Shown piece by piece: positions 1 through 7,803 of a DNA stretch of 64,000 nucleotides. The stretch lies in assembly GCA_002368645.1 (NCBI GenBank), contig DFEE01000021.1:3680-67679 (forward strand). The letters are read 5' to 3'. The stretch is from Bacteroidales bacterium UBA3810 (GTDB lineage: Bacteria > Bacteroidota > Bacteroidia > Bacteroidales > Paludibacteraceae). Both the position numbers and the translations under genes were made by a program. The number at the start of each line of letters is the position of its first letter. The first letter of the stretch is position 1. Under the pieces are notes generated by a model. That model worked only from the letters and a program-made list of their open reading frames with translations. It searched no databases and was not told the DNA's origin.

Positions 1-56
1 GCAGAGCACGATAGCAGCATCAAGGCTGCTCCAATCAATGTCAATACTCTTTTCAT
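1..56 (-). CDS. Lipoprotein, N-terminus only (cut by window edge)
   Basis: Reading the minus strand from the ATG at 56 gives MKRVLTLIGAALMLLSCS: a short basic start, a hydrophobic stretch and an LLSC lipobox. That is a type II signal peptide whose cysteine would be lipidated and carried to the inner or outer membrane. The start lies 2 bp after the stop of the glutathione peroxidase gene, so the two are probably co-transcribed. Only 18 residues are visible, so the function is unknown. The lipobox is seen directly; the export route is inferred from the family of signals. Confidence 0.7.
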   Translation of the reverse strand, partial: MKRVLTLIGAALMLLSCS

Positions 57-58
57 AT

Positions 59-619
59 TCATTTGGCTAATTCTTCTTCAATGGCGGGAGCTATATCCTT
101 AGGCTCGGCAGTCGGCTCAAAACGGCGAACAACTTGACCCTCTTTATTAATAAGAAACTTGGTGAAATTCCAGGCGATGGCACCGGTTTCTTTGTAGTCT
201 TTACCGACCATTTTCTTGGCGACTTTATCCATCGTGAAAGCCTTTAGCCCATGTCCCCAAGTGGTGAACGGGTGATCTTTCTTCAGCCAAGTGAAGATAG
301 GAGCCTCGTTCTCACCATTCACATCCACTTTTGCCATAATAGGGAAGGTCACACCGTAGTTGAGACGGCAATATTCCACGATTTCATCGTTACTTCCGGG
401 GTCTTGTTCGGCAAACTGGTTGCACGGAAAACCGACTATCAACAACCCTTTGTCTTTGTACTCTTGATAAAGTTTCTCCAATCCGTCAAACTGAGGGGTA
501 AAACCGCATTTGGAAGCGGTATTGACTATTAATAATACCTCGCCTTTATGATCGGCAAAAGCGAATTCTTTCCCTTTACTGGTCTCTACCGTAAAGTCAT
601 AAATTGATTGTGCATTCAT
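59..619 (-). CDS. Glutathione peroxidase family protein (Cys type)
   Basis: A thiol peroxidase that reduces hydrogen peroxide or organic hydroperoxides; bacterial Cys-type members usually use thioredoxin rather than glutathione. Counting from the ATG at 619 (186 residues), the peroxidatic cysteine is C38 in NTASKCGFTPQ, the catalytic Gln is in GFPCNQF near residue 68, and the Trp-Asn pair is in AWNFTKFL near residue 150. The length fits a single-domain GPx. A TTG two codons upstream (625) is an alternative start. The frame stays homologous to a signal peptide further upstream but is interrupted by a TAA (see the 620-667 entry), so the present product should be cytoplasmic while the ancestor was probably exported. 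A lipoprotein gene follows after 2 bp. Confidence 0.9.
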   Translation of the reverse strand: MNAQSIYDFTVETSKGKEFAFADHKGEVLLIVNTASKCGFTPQFDGLEKLYQEYKDKGLLIVGFPCNQFAEQDPGSNDEIVEYCRLNYGVTFPIMAKVDVNGENEAPIFTWLKKDHPFTTWGHGLKAFTMDKVAKKMVGKDYKETGAIAWNFTKFLINKEGQVVRRFEPTAEPKDIAPAIEEELAK

Positions 620-667
620 ACTCAATGAAAAGAGGGCGACTATTGTCGCTGCTTACATTTTTTTCAT
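620..667 (-). pseudogene. Signal-peptide leader of the peroxidase, interrupted by TAA
   Basis: In frame with the peroxidase, the minus strand reads ATG at 667, then MKKM-stop-AATIVALFSLS followed by MNAQS. The stop is TAA at 655-653. Without it this would be a typical type I signal peptide: KK start, hydrophobic core and a small-residue cleavage site before QS. The promoter just upstream puts the expected transcript start within a few bases of this ATG, which supports 667 as the ancestral start. It could be a real nonsense mutation or a one-base consensus error. Confidence 0.65.
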
Positions 668-676
668 AATCGGCTG

Positions 677-708
677 CAAAAATACACTTTTTTCTTCACA
701 TATGCAAA
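677..708 (-). promoter_or_regulatory. Bacteroidota-type promoter for the peroxidase
   Basis: On the minus strand, TTTG at 708-705 and TATTTTTG at 684-677 are separated by 20 bp, matching the -33/-7 consensus of the Bacteroidota primary sigma factor. The -33 box is extended as TTTGCATATG, like the other promoters in this window. The predicted transcript starts near 670, almost at the ancestral ATG (667). Confidence 0.7.
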
Positions 709-774
709 TTTTTTATTAAATTTCTCCACTTTTTGCCCGTTTCATCTTTAATTACAACGCTAATCCGACACCTC

Positions 775-972
775 TACCCCCCCCGATTCCCTGATAACCT
801 TGCACCCTGTCAACTCTGCTGCCCTGCACCCTGGCCACCCGGCACCCCGGCAACAGCCCGCAGGGCGTGGCACCCCGGCACCCCGGCAGCCTGGCATCCC
901 GACAATCTGGTACCCTGGCCACCCGGCACCCTGGCACCCCGATTTCTCGGTACCCCGATACTCCTACACTTG
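775..972. repeat. Degenerate 8-bp tandem repeat array, GGYACCCY type
   Basis: A GC-rich tract in an AT-rich intergenic region divides into consecutive 8-mers such as GGCACCCC, GGCAGCCT, GGCATCCC, GGTACCCT, GGCCACCC. More than 20 units vary in sequence but keep the period. A 41-bp segment at 843-883 recurs exactly at 1137-1177 in the second array. ORFs that cross this tract on both strands are low-complexity artefacts. I see no inverted or CRISPR-like arrangement. Confidence 0.85.
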
Positions 973-1036
973 TTGACCATTGTCTCTTTTGTTGGGTGCG
1001 CCACGCGTTAGCGCGGCGTCTCGTTCTACGGCTCTG
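973..1036 (-). pseudogene. Possible rhuM 3'-end debris with a palindromic insertion
   Basis: Between the two 8-bp arrays, the plus-strand text ttgaccattgtctctttt, then about 30 bases, then ttctacggctct matches the end of the rhuM gene at 14793-14826 (ttgaccattgtgtcttttt, ttctgtacggctct). The extra bases (about 993-1022) include an imperfect hairpin, CGCC-a-CGC / GCG-c-GGCG. The match is short, so this is tentative; the rest of the 660-1320 region holds only repeats. Confidence 0.35.
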
Positions 1037-1055
1037 CCCCTTATAATACCCCCCG

Positions 1056-1199
1056 TACCCCGCTACCTCGCAATCTCGATAAACCCGATAACCCGATAAC
1101 TCTGCTGCCCAGCACCCTGACCACCTAGCAACTCTACACCCCGGCAACAGCCCGCAGGGCGTGGCACCCCGGCACCCTGGTCACCTGGTCTCCTGGAAA
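1056..1199. repeat. Second degenerate 8-bp tandem repeat array
   Basis: Units such as GTACCCCG, CTACCTCG, ATAACCCG, GCACCCTG, GTCACCTG and GTCTCCTG follow in 8-bp register up to a GAAAAAA boundary. The 41-bp copy of the first array lies at 1137-1177 (offset 294 bp), so one array probably seeded the other by duplication or conversion. Confidence 0.85.
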
Positions 1200-1245
1200 A
1201 AAACAACTACTAACTTTCCCCTAACCCCTCCTAACTATATCATAA

Positions 1246-1311
1246 GTCAGTCGAAAGTCAATCGAAAGTCGAACGTAAGTCAATCGAAAGTAAAACGTAA
1301 GTCACACGCAT
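1246..1311. repeat. 11-bp tandem repeat, six degenerate units
   Basis: Six contiguous 11-mers: GTCAGTCGAAA, GTCAATCGAAA, GTCGAACGTAA, GTCAATCGAAA, GTAAAACGTAA, GTCACACGCAT. The array ends about 15 bp before the wecE-like fragment, so it may mark the break point of that gene. The same period but another sequence is found at 14705, 26817, 46170 and 46230. Confidence 0.85.
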
Positions 1312-1326
1312 GCCACAGCATCGATC

Positions 1327-1653
1327 GTGACTAAACCTGAAAAAGGTTGTTTTAGTTTGCCGGATATACCTGAGTATGCCACCAACAATGCCCATATGTT
1401 CTATCTTGTTTTGCCGGACTTAGAGAAACGTACAGCACTCCTCAAGTACCTGAAGGACAATGGCGTATTGGCGGTCTTCCATTATTTAAGTTTGCATAGT
1501 TCTGCCTATTACGCGGACAAACATGACGGTCGGGTGTTGCCGGAATGTGACCGTTATGCCGACACTCTCGTTCGGTTACCGATGTATTATGATTTGACCC
1601 TTGAAGATGTTGACGCTATTTCAGAGACCATTACTCGCTTTTTTACAAGCTAA
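1327..1653 (+). pseudogene. C-terminal fragment of a WecE/RffA-type sugar aminotransferase
   Basis: The 108 residues match only the C-terminal part of dTDP-4-amino-4,6-dideoxygalactose transaminases (DegT/DnrJ/EryC1 fold): TNNAHMFYLVLPD, then VFHYLSLHSSAYY and RLPMYYDLT. Family members are about 375 residues, so roughly 270 N-terminal residues, including the PLP-binding lysine, are missing. The only start is a GTG at 1327 directly after tandem repeats. It is probably a dead remnant of a surface-polysaccharide gene; a hairpin terminator still follows it at 1690. Confidence 0.8.
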
Positions 1654-1689
1654 TTGTATTTGAAATTGTTCGATATTTTTCAAGATATA

Positions 1690-1718
1690 AACCCGTTGGT
1701 ATAATTTTCTAACGGGTT
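1690..1718 (+). terminator. Hairpin terminator after the wecE fragment
   Basis: AACCCGTT (1690-1697) and AACGGGTT (1711-1718) form a perfect 8-bp stem with a 13-nt loop, followed by TT. It separates the fragment from the secA promoter. Confidence 0.6.
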
Positions 1719-1763
1719 TTCCTGAATAAATAACTCATAATCTTCATAAAAATGCAGAAAATA

Positions 1764-1795
1764 TTTGCATATATCATTTTTTTTATATATCTTTG
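1764..1795 (+). promoter_or_regulatory. Promoter of secA
   Basis: TTTG at 1764-1767 and TATCTTTG at 1788-1795 with 20-bp spacing match the Bacteroidota sigma consensus. The -33 box is extended as TTTGCATATATC. The predicted start near 1802 leaves a leader of about 70 nt before secA. Confidence 0.75.
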
Positions 1796-1871
1796 CACGC
1801 TTTTTATGGCGTCAAGTCAATGGCAGTGGCAATGTCATGAAATTTAACAAGTCATCAAATATAATTAAGAT

Positions 1872-4800
1872 ATGAGTTTTTTAGAATTAATAACCAAGTT
1901 ATTCGGCAATAAGTCGCAGAAAGATATGCGGGCTGTTCAGCCGTATGTGGATAAGATTAAAGCGCAGTATGCGTTGATAGACCAACTCTCTAACGATGAA
2001 CTTCGTGCGAAAAGTCAGGAGTTGATGGCACGCGTCGCTGCTGCTGTTCAACAACAGAAAGAACGTATTGCTCAGCTCAAGTCCGGTATAGAGGAACTTG
2101 AGATAGACCAACGCGAAAAAGTCTATGACGAGGTCGATAAGTTAGAGAAAGAGGTGAAGGAAGCCTATGCTAAAGTGTTGGATGAGGTGCTGCCGGAGAC
2201 TTTTGCCGTCGTTAAATCCACAGCAAGGCGCTTTGCCGAGAGTGAGACAATCGTGGTTACCGCTTCACAGAGAGATAGGGATATGGCCGCTGATGAACGC
2301 TACGATTTTGTGGAAATAGATGGCGACAAAGCCATTTATCATAACCACTGGACGGCCGGTGGTAACGAAGTTACTTGGGATATGGTGCACTATGATGTTC
2401 AGCTCATCGGAGGCGTGGTGCTTCATCAAGGTAAGATAGCTGAAATGGCTACCGGTGAAGGTAAGACCTTAGTGGCGACCTTGCCGGTTTTCCTGAACGC
2501 CTTAACCCATGAAGGCGTGCATGTTGTGACGGTCAATGACTATTTGGCAAAGCGTGACTCCGAGTGGATGGGACCTCTCTATATGTTCCATGGTCTGACA
2601 GTGGATTGTATTGATAAGTATCGTCCAAACAGCGATGAGAGGCGTAAAGCTTATGCCGCCGATATTACTTTTGGTACCAACAACGAATTTGGCTTCGATT
2701 ACCTGCGCGATAACATGGCGACAAGCCCAATGGACCTTGTGCAGCGTGAACATAATTACGCCATTGTCGATGAGGTGGACTCTGTCTTGATTGATGATGC
2801 CCGAACACCGCTTATCATCTCCGGCCCGATTCCTAAAGGCGAGGACCAAATGTACGATGAGTACAAGCATCGGGTTGAGCTGCTCTTCAAAACAGGTGCC
2901 GCACAAGCCAATCAATATCTCGTAGAAGCCAAACAGAAAATGGGCTCCGAAGACGAGAAAGTACGTGAAGAAGGCGAATTGGCACTCTTTAGAGCTTATA
3001 AGGAAATGCCTAAGAGCAAGGCACTTATCAAGTTCCTATCTGAGCAGGGTATTAAGGTTCGCCTCCAAAAGACTGAGGAACTATTCCTTCAGGAAAACGA
3101 AAAGAATATGCATATCGCGACCGACCCGCTCTATTTCGTGATTGACGAAAAGAATAAGTCAGTCGAAATGACCGATAAAGGTAATGAGACCTTGGCGGGA
3201 CACAGCGAAGATCCGAATTTCTTTGTCTTACCTGATGTTGGCGCCGAGATTGCCGAATTGGAGAATGAGAACTTAACTCCTGAAGAAAAACAGCAGCGTA
3301 AGGACGATATCTACTCCAATTTCGCAGTTAAGTCCGAGCGTGTTCATACCGTTCAACAACTGCTGAAAGCCTATACGCTTTTCGAGAAAGATGTCGATTA
3401 TATCATTGACAATAATGAAGTTAAAATTGTCGATGAACAAACCGGTCGTATCATGGAGGGGCGCCGCTGGAGTGATGGCTTGCACCAAGCCGTGGAGGCT
3501 AAAGAAAATGTGAAGGTGGAAGGCGCAACACAGACTTTTGCGACCATCACACTTCAAAACTACTTCCGAATGTACACCAAGTTAGCCGGTATGACAGGTA
3601 CAGCTGAAACAGAGGCTGGGGAGTTCTGGAATATCTACAAGTTGGATGTAGTCGTCATCCCGACTAATAAGCCGATTGCCCGTGTAGATATGAATGACCG
3701 CATCTACAAGACCAAACGCGAGAAATACACTGCCGTTATCAATGAGATTAACGACCTCGTCAATCAAGGTCGTCCGGTCTTGGTAGGTACAACTTCGGTG
3801 GAGATATCGGAGTTATTGAGTAAAATGCTAACCATGCGCAAGATTCCGCATAACGTGTTGAATGCTAAGTTGCACCAACACGAGGCAATGGTAGTTGCAG
3901 AGGCGGGGCGTCGGGGACAAGTGACCGTCGCCACCAATATGGCAGGTCGTGGTACTGATATCAAGTTGACTCCCGAAGTGAAAGAAGCCGGCGGTTTAGC
4001 CATCATTGGTACTGAGCGTCATGAATCTCGTCGTGTCGATAGGCAGTTACGCGGTCGTGCAGGACGACAAGGTGATCCGGGTAGCTCCGTGTTCTATGTC
4101 AGCTTAGAGGATGACTTGATGCGTATGTTCGGTAGCGAGCGTATCGCAGCGGTCATGGATCGCATGGGCTTTGAAGAAGGGGAGATGATTGAGAGCAGTA
4201 TGGTCTCCAGTTCCATTGAGCGTGCACAGAAAAAAGTAGAGGAAAATAACTTCGGTATCCGTAAACGCTTGATAGAGTATGATGACGTGATGAATAACCA
4301 GCGTAATGTCATTTATGCGAAGCGCAAACACGCCTTGATGGGAGAACGTATAGGTGTGGATATCACCAATATGATTTATGATACTGCAGAGGCTATCATT
4401 GCAGATGCCCGCGATATGATGGATTACGACGCGCTCAGTTATCAAGTGATGCAGACATTTGCTATTGAGGTGCCCTTCTCGGAAGAAGAGTTCCGCAGCT
4501 CACGCATGAATGTCTTGTCCGATAGGGTCGCTGAGGCAGCTATCGAGTCCTTCAAACGGCACATGGATAAACTGATGACTATTGCGAACCCAACCGTACA
4601 GAAAGTGTATGAAGAAAAGGGGCAGATGTATCAAAATATCCTCATGCCCATCAGCGATGGCAAGCGCGTTTACCAGATTGCCGTTAATCTCAAAGCTGCT
4701 GCAGAGACTAATTGTAAGGAAGTTGTCAAAGAGTTTGAGAAACGTATGATCCTCTATGTCATTGATGATGAATGGAAAGAGCATTTGCGCCAATTGGATG

Positions 4801-5192
4801 ATTTGAAGCAGTCTGTCCAAAATGCCAGCTATGAGCAGAAAGACCCGTTATTGATTTATAAGTTAGAGAGTTTCAATATCTTCAAGCAGATGCTTGATAA
4901 CTTCAATAAACGGACACTTGCTATCCTTATGAGAGGGCAGATATATCAACAACCTCCGCAAAATGTGCAGCAGGCGCAAGCACCGCAACGTACTGACATG
5001 AGCCGTTATCGTACCCAGAAAGATAGCGTTCAACGCGCTGCACAAGCTTCCGGTATGGCACAGGCAGCAGGACGTGACACTCGCGAACAACAGCGTCCGG
5101 AGCCTATCAGGGTAGAGAAGAAACCTCGTCCCAATGACCCGTGTCCATGCGGAAGCGGTAAGAAATATAAAAACTGTCACGGAGCCGCATAA
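1872..5192 (+). CDS. secA: Preprotein translocase ATPase SecA
   Basis: The motor of the Sec pathway, pushing unfolded preproteins through SecYEG with ATP. Visible signatures: Walker A in MATGEGKT (about 192-199), DEVDSVLIDDAR (about 299) for the DEAD-like helicase, NMAGRGTDIKL in the second RecA fold, and a C-terminal zinc motif PCPCGSGKKYKNCH that binds SecB or the ribosome. At 1106 residues it is longer than E. coli SecA (901), as is usual in Bacteroidota; part of the extra length is an insertion after the first ATPase motifs around residues 330-470. The start is the ATG at 1872 with its own promoter. A DUF3078 gene begins directly after its stop. Confidence 0.97.
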   Translation: MSFLELITKLFGNKSQKDMRAVQPYVDKIKAQYALIDQLSNDELRAKSQELMARVAAAVQQQKERIAQLKSGIEELEIDQREKVYDEVDKLEKEVKEAYAKVLDEVLPETFAVVKSTARRFAESETIVVTASQRDRDMAADERYDFVEIDGDKAIYHNHWTAGGNEVTWDMVHYDVQLIGGVVLHQGKIAEMATGEGKTLVATLPVFLNALTHEGVHVVTVNDYLAKRDSEWMGPLYMFHGLTVDCIDKYRPNSDERRKAYAADITFGTNNEFGFDYLRDNMATSPMDLVQREHNYAIVDEVDSVLIDDARTPLIISGPIPKGEDQMYDEYKHRVELLFKTGAAQANQYLVEAKQKMGSEDEKVREEGELALFRAYKEMPKSKALIKFLSEQGIKVRLQKTEELFLQENEKNMHIATDPLYFVIDEKNKSVEMTDKGNETLAGHSEDPNFFVLPDVGAEIAELENENLTPEEKQQRKDDIYSNFAVKSERVHTVQQLLKAYTLFEKDVDYIIDNNEVKIVDEQTGRIMEGRRWSDGLHQAVEAKENVKVEGATQTFATITLQNYFRMYTKLAGMTGTAETEAGEFWNIYKLDVVVIPTNKPIARVDMNDRIYKTKREKYTAVINEINDLVNQGRPVLVGTTSVEISELLSKMLTMRKIPHNVLNAKLHQHEAMVVAEAGRRGQVTVATNMAGRGTDIKLTPEVKEAGGLAIIGTERHESRRVDRQLRGRAGRQGDPGSSVFYVSLEDDLMRMFGSERIAAVMDRMGFEEGEMIESSMVSSSIERAQKKVEENNFGIRKRLIEYDDVMNNQRNVIYAKRKHALMGERIGVDITNMIYDTAEAIIADARDMMDYDALSYQVMQTFAIEVPFSEEEFRSSRMNVLSDRVAEAAIESFKRHMDKLMTIANPTVQKVYEEKGQMYQNILMPISDGKRVYQIAVNLKAAAETNCKEVVKEFEKRMILYVIDDEWKEHLRQLDDLKQSVQNASYEQKDPLLIYKLESFNIFKQMLDNFNKRTLAILMRGQIYQQPPQNVQQAQAPQRTDMSRYRTQKDSVQRAAQASGMAQAAGRDTREQQRPEPIRVEKKPRPNDPCPCGSGKKYKNCHGAA

Positions 5193-6395
5193 GTGCTTAA
5201 GATCACAGCCAACATTATTTTAGGCATTCTGCTCATCATGGGCGGAGAGGTATTTGCGATGGACTCTATAGCCCATCGCGATACTATCTATCAGCATGCA
5301 GACACGTTTAAACTGCAAGAACAACAAACTATATCAGGAGACGGGTGGCTCTTAGATATTTTAGCAGATAAGAGTCAAGGCTATTATGATTCAATACGTG
5401 TAGAGCAGCAACGACTGCAAGATTCTATCGAGAGTAGCCAATTGCTTCAACTCTTGGAAGCCCGTAAGGCAGATACTTTGATGCACTCTATCATGGTTCA
5501 AATGCCCCAGGTTCAAATAGCAGCCATTTCTGCTCGTGAATTGGATAACTGGAAAGACGATATAGAGGAACTGCGCGCCGAGTTAAGGAGTCGCCAATCC
5601 CATTGGTATCGCGAGGGAAATATAATGCTCCAATTTACCCAAAGTTATGCCTCATCCAACTGGTACACAGGCGGTTCTCCTGCATCTCTTACGCTTATCG
5701 GCAAGTTCAAAGGACGCATCTCCTATATTCATAATAATATCGCGTGGGAAAACTATTTGGATTGGCGCAATGGTATTGCAACAACCCCGGCTGATTCCCT
5801 TAGAATGTACAATATAACCGATGACCTATTCCGCTTGAACTCCAAATTCGGCTATCAGATTATTAAGAAGCTGTATTTTAGTACCAGTGTGGATCTCCAA
5901 CTCAATCTATGGAATACATGGAAGACTAATGAGAAAATTCTTCAATCTGCTTTCATGACACCGCTGATCTTTAACCTCAACTCCGGTTTGGATTACAAGC
6001 CGATAGAGGGACTCAGTATTGTTTTTGGTCCCATTAACTATAGGCTTGTTTTTGCCCTGCAAGATGAGCGGGAAGGCGTTGATGTTACAAACTATGGTAT
6101 CAAAAGCGGCAAAGATATTCTGCACGAATTTGGCTCTTCTATTCGTGCACACTATAAGCACAAACTTATCCGAGAAATATACCTTGATACCGAATTTTAT
6201 TTTTACACTAATTATCGGGGAGTGCAGATAGACTGGGAAGTGAATTTTGACTTTAAGATAAACCGCTTCCTATCCGCGCAGGTCATGGTTAGACCGCGAT
6301 TTGATAATACCAACTGGGATCCCGGTCGCGCCGATAAACCGAAAATCCAATTCAAAGACTTAGTCTCTATTGGGTTCAGCCATAAGTTTTACTAA
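5193..6395 (+). CDS. DUF3078 outer-membrane protein (first copy)
   Basis: A Bacteroidota-specific protein predicted to form an outer-membrane beta barrel; function unknown. It starts with a signal peptide (LKITANIILGILLIMGG, ending VFA), followed by a charged helical stretch to about residue 145 and then a Trp/Tyr-rich region with alternating beta-strand character (FTQSYASSNWYTGG, then repeated short strands to the C-terminal FSHKFY). The start is a GTG right after the secA stop with no gap, so expression is probably coupled to secA. The 3' end overlaps the convergent HD-domain gene by 36 bp. A second copy is at 18820, with low overall similarity but the same WxxGG-type start of the barrel. 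Confidence 0.8.
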   Translation: MLKITANIILGILLIMGGEVFAMDSIAHRDTIYQHADTFKLQEQQTISGDGWLLDILADKSQGYYDSIRVEQQRLQDSIESSQLLQLLEARKADTLMHSIMVQMPQVQIAAISARELDNWKDDIEELRAELRSRQSHWYREGNIMLQFTQSYASSNWYTGGSPASLTLIGKFKGRISYIHNNIAWENYLDWRNGIATTPADSLRMYNITDDLFRLNSKFGYQIIKKLYFSTSVDLQLNLWNTWKTNEKILQSAFMTPLIFNLNSGLDYKPIEGLSIVFGPINYRLVFALQDEREGVDVTNYGIKSGKDILHEFGSSIRAHYKHKLIREIYLDTEFYFYTNYRGVQIDWEVNFDFKINRFLSAQVMVRPRFDNTNWDPGRADKPKIQFKDLVSIGFSHKFY

Positions 6396-6911
6396 TTCAT
6401 CCCAGCGGCGAATAGCGTCCTGACCGTATTTCCACATGTTCAAACGGATTTTGGAGACAGGGACTTCTTCGCCTAAATGACCTTTAGAATAAAACTTATC
6501 GGCATAACAGATGATTTTTTCCTCCAATGTTATCGGCAAATAATCTTGAACCGGTATGGGCAGGTCTTCTTGTATAACTTGCTCCATCGTAATGCCGGAA
6601 CCTGTATGTCGCTCTGCTACTAAAGCATGCTTAGGTAATCCCTCTTGACGCAATAACTCTGCCCCTAAATAACCATGCTCAATATATTTATGCGTCCCGA
6701 GGCAATGAATATTAGGCGCATGGCAGTAAAAAATGCCTATATCGTGGAGCATGGCTGCCTCTTCTATAAATTGCAGGTCCAGTGACCAGTCCGGATGCAG
6801 CGATGCCACATAAAGTGCTCGGTCGCGGACTTGGCGAGAATGGGTGACGAGAACCTCTTTGAGGTCCGGCGAGTCATGATAATATTTGTCAATAAAGCTA
6901 ATGCAGTCCAT
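6360..6911 (-). CDS. HD-domain phosphohydrolase-like protein
   Basis: A 183-residue protein with the HD metal motif AAMLHDIGIFYCH near residues 52-64 and further histidines (H73, then an EHG motif) expected for a metal-dependent phosphohydrolase. The substrate is unknown; small HD proteins of this size act on nucleotides or other phosphoesters. It ends the nadK-lgt-fmt-HD operon and overlaps fmt by 14 bp. Its last 12 codons run antisense into the DUF3078 gene. Confidence 0.8.
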   Translation of the reverse strand: MDCISFIDKYYHDSPDLKEVLVTHSRQVRDRALYVASLHPDWSLDLQFIEEAAMLHDIGIFYCHAPNIHCLGTHKYIEHGYLGAELLRQEGLPKHALVAERHTGSGITMEQVIQEDLPIPVQDYLPITLEEKIICYADKFYSKGHLGEEVPVSKIRLNMWKYGQDAIRRWDELVKLMAEPNRD

Positions 6912-7803
6912 TTAGAAACGATTTAGCATCCATTCTTTTCTTACCGGGAATTTGTAACTCCTGCACGCTTACTACTCCGTCTGAGCAGTGCAACTCAATA
7001 TCCCCCGGCGCTAATGATACTTTATAAATTTTGGTATTCTCAAATACCTGCCCTTTGGCGGTAATGCTTCCCCATGCGCAAGGGTAGGGGGATAACCCAC
7101 GAACAAAGTTCTGAATTTCCTGCCTGCTCATAGTGGGACGAATAATACAATCTTCTTTGAAAATCTTTGGTGCCGGCTTAAGTTCAATACCTTCCGGCTG
7201 AGGAGTTGTCGGCAGCGGAATACCTTTTTGGTCACAATCAATGATAAGGTCGGTAGTCTCAATCACCATAGACTTGGAGAGCTCCATAAGCCTATCGTGT
7301 ACTGAGCCGACATCTTCCTCCGGACCGATAGCAATACGCTTCTGCAAAATCATATTGCCTGTGTCAATATCCTGGCGGAGCATGAAAGAGGTCAACCCTG
7401 TTTCGGTCTCTCCATTTATAACTGCCCAATTAATGGGAGCAGCTCCGCGATATTGCGGTAGCAGTGAACCATGTACATTAAAAGTGCCCAGACGTGGCAT
7501 AGCCCATACAACCTCCGGCAGCATCCTGAATGCTACTACAATCTGCAAGTCGGCATGGTATGACCTGAGCTCTTCGACAAACTCTTCGGCTTTCAGTTTC
7601 TCCGGTTGTAATATCGGCAGATTATGTGCCAACGCATATTCCTTCACCGGCGAGTACTGAAGGTGGTGTCCACGACCAGCCGGTTTGTCCGGCATTGTCA
7701 CTACCGCTACGACATTAAAACCTCCTTCTATAAGCGCCGATAAGCCTGCTACCGCAAACTCCGGCGTACCCATATACACAATTCGTAAATTACTTCTTTC
7801 CAT
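6898..7803 (-). CDS. fmt: Methionyl-tRNA formyltransferase
   Basis: Transfers a formyl group from 10-formyl-THF to Met-tRNA(fMet) for translation initiation. The 301 residues show the N-terminal formyltransferase fold (IVYMGTPEFA at residues 9-18), the catalytic segment NVHGSLLPQYRGAAPINWA near 107-125 with the conserved Asn and His, and a C-terminal OB-like domain from about 205. It overlaps lgt by 14 bp and the HD gene by 14 bp. Confidence 0.96.
   Translation of the reverse strand: MERSNLRIVYMGTPEFAVAGLSALIEGGFNVVAVVTMPDKPAGRGHHLQYSPVKEYALAHNLPILQPEKLKAEEFVEELRSYHADLQIVVAFRMLPEVVWAMPRLGTFNVHGSLLPQYRGAAPINWAVINGETETGLTSFMLRQDIDTGNMILQKRIAIGPEEDVGSVHDRLMELSKSMVIETTDLIIDCDQKGIPLPTTPQPEGIELKPAPKIFKEDCIIRPTMSRQEIQNFVRGLSPYPCAWGSITAKGQVFENTKIYKVSLAPGDIELHCSDGVVSVQELQIPGKKRMDAKSFLNGLH

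Noticed and set aside
733..1147. ORFs on both strands across the GGCACCCC region
   Set aside because: They consist of the 8-bp repeat read in different frames (Pro/Gly/Arg/Ala-rich), with no recognisable domain and no promoter.
775..1311. CRISPR array
   Set aside because: The repeats are short, contiguous and degenerate, with no unique spacers between identical repeats and no cas genes nearby.
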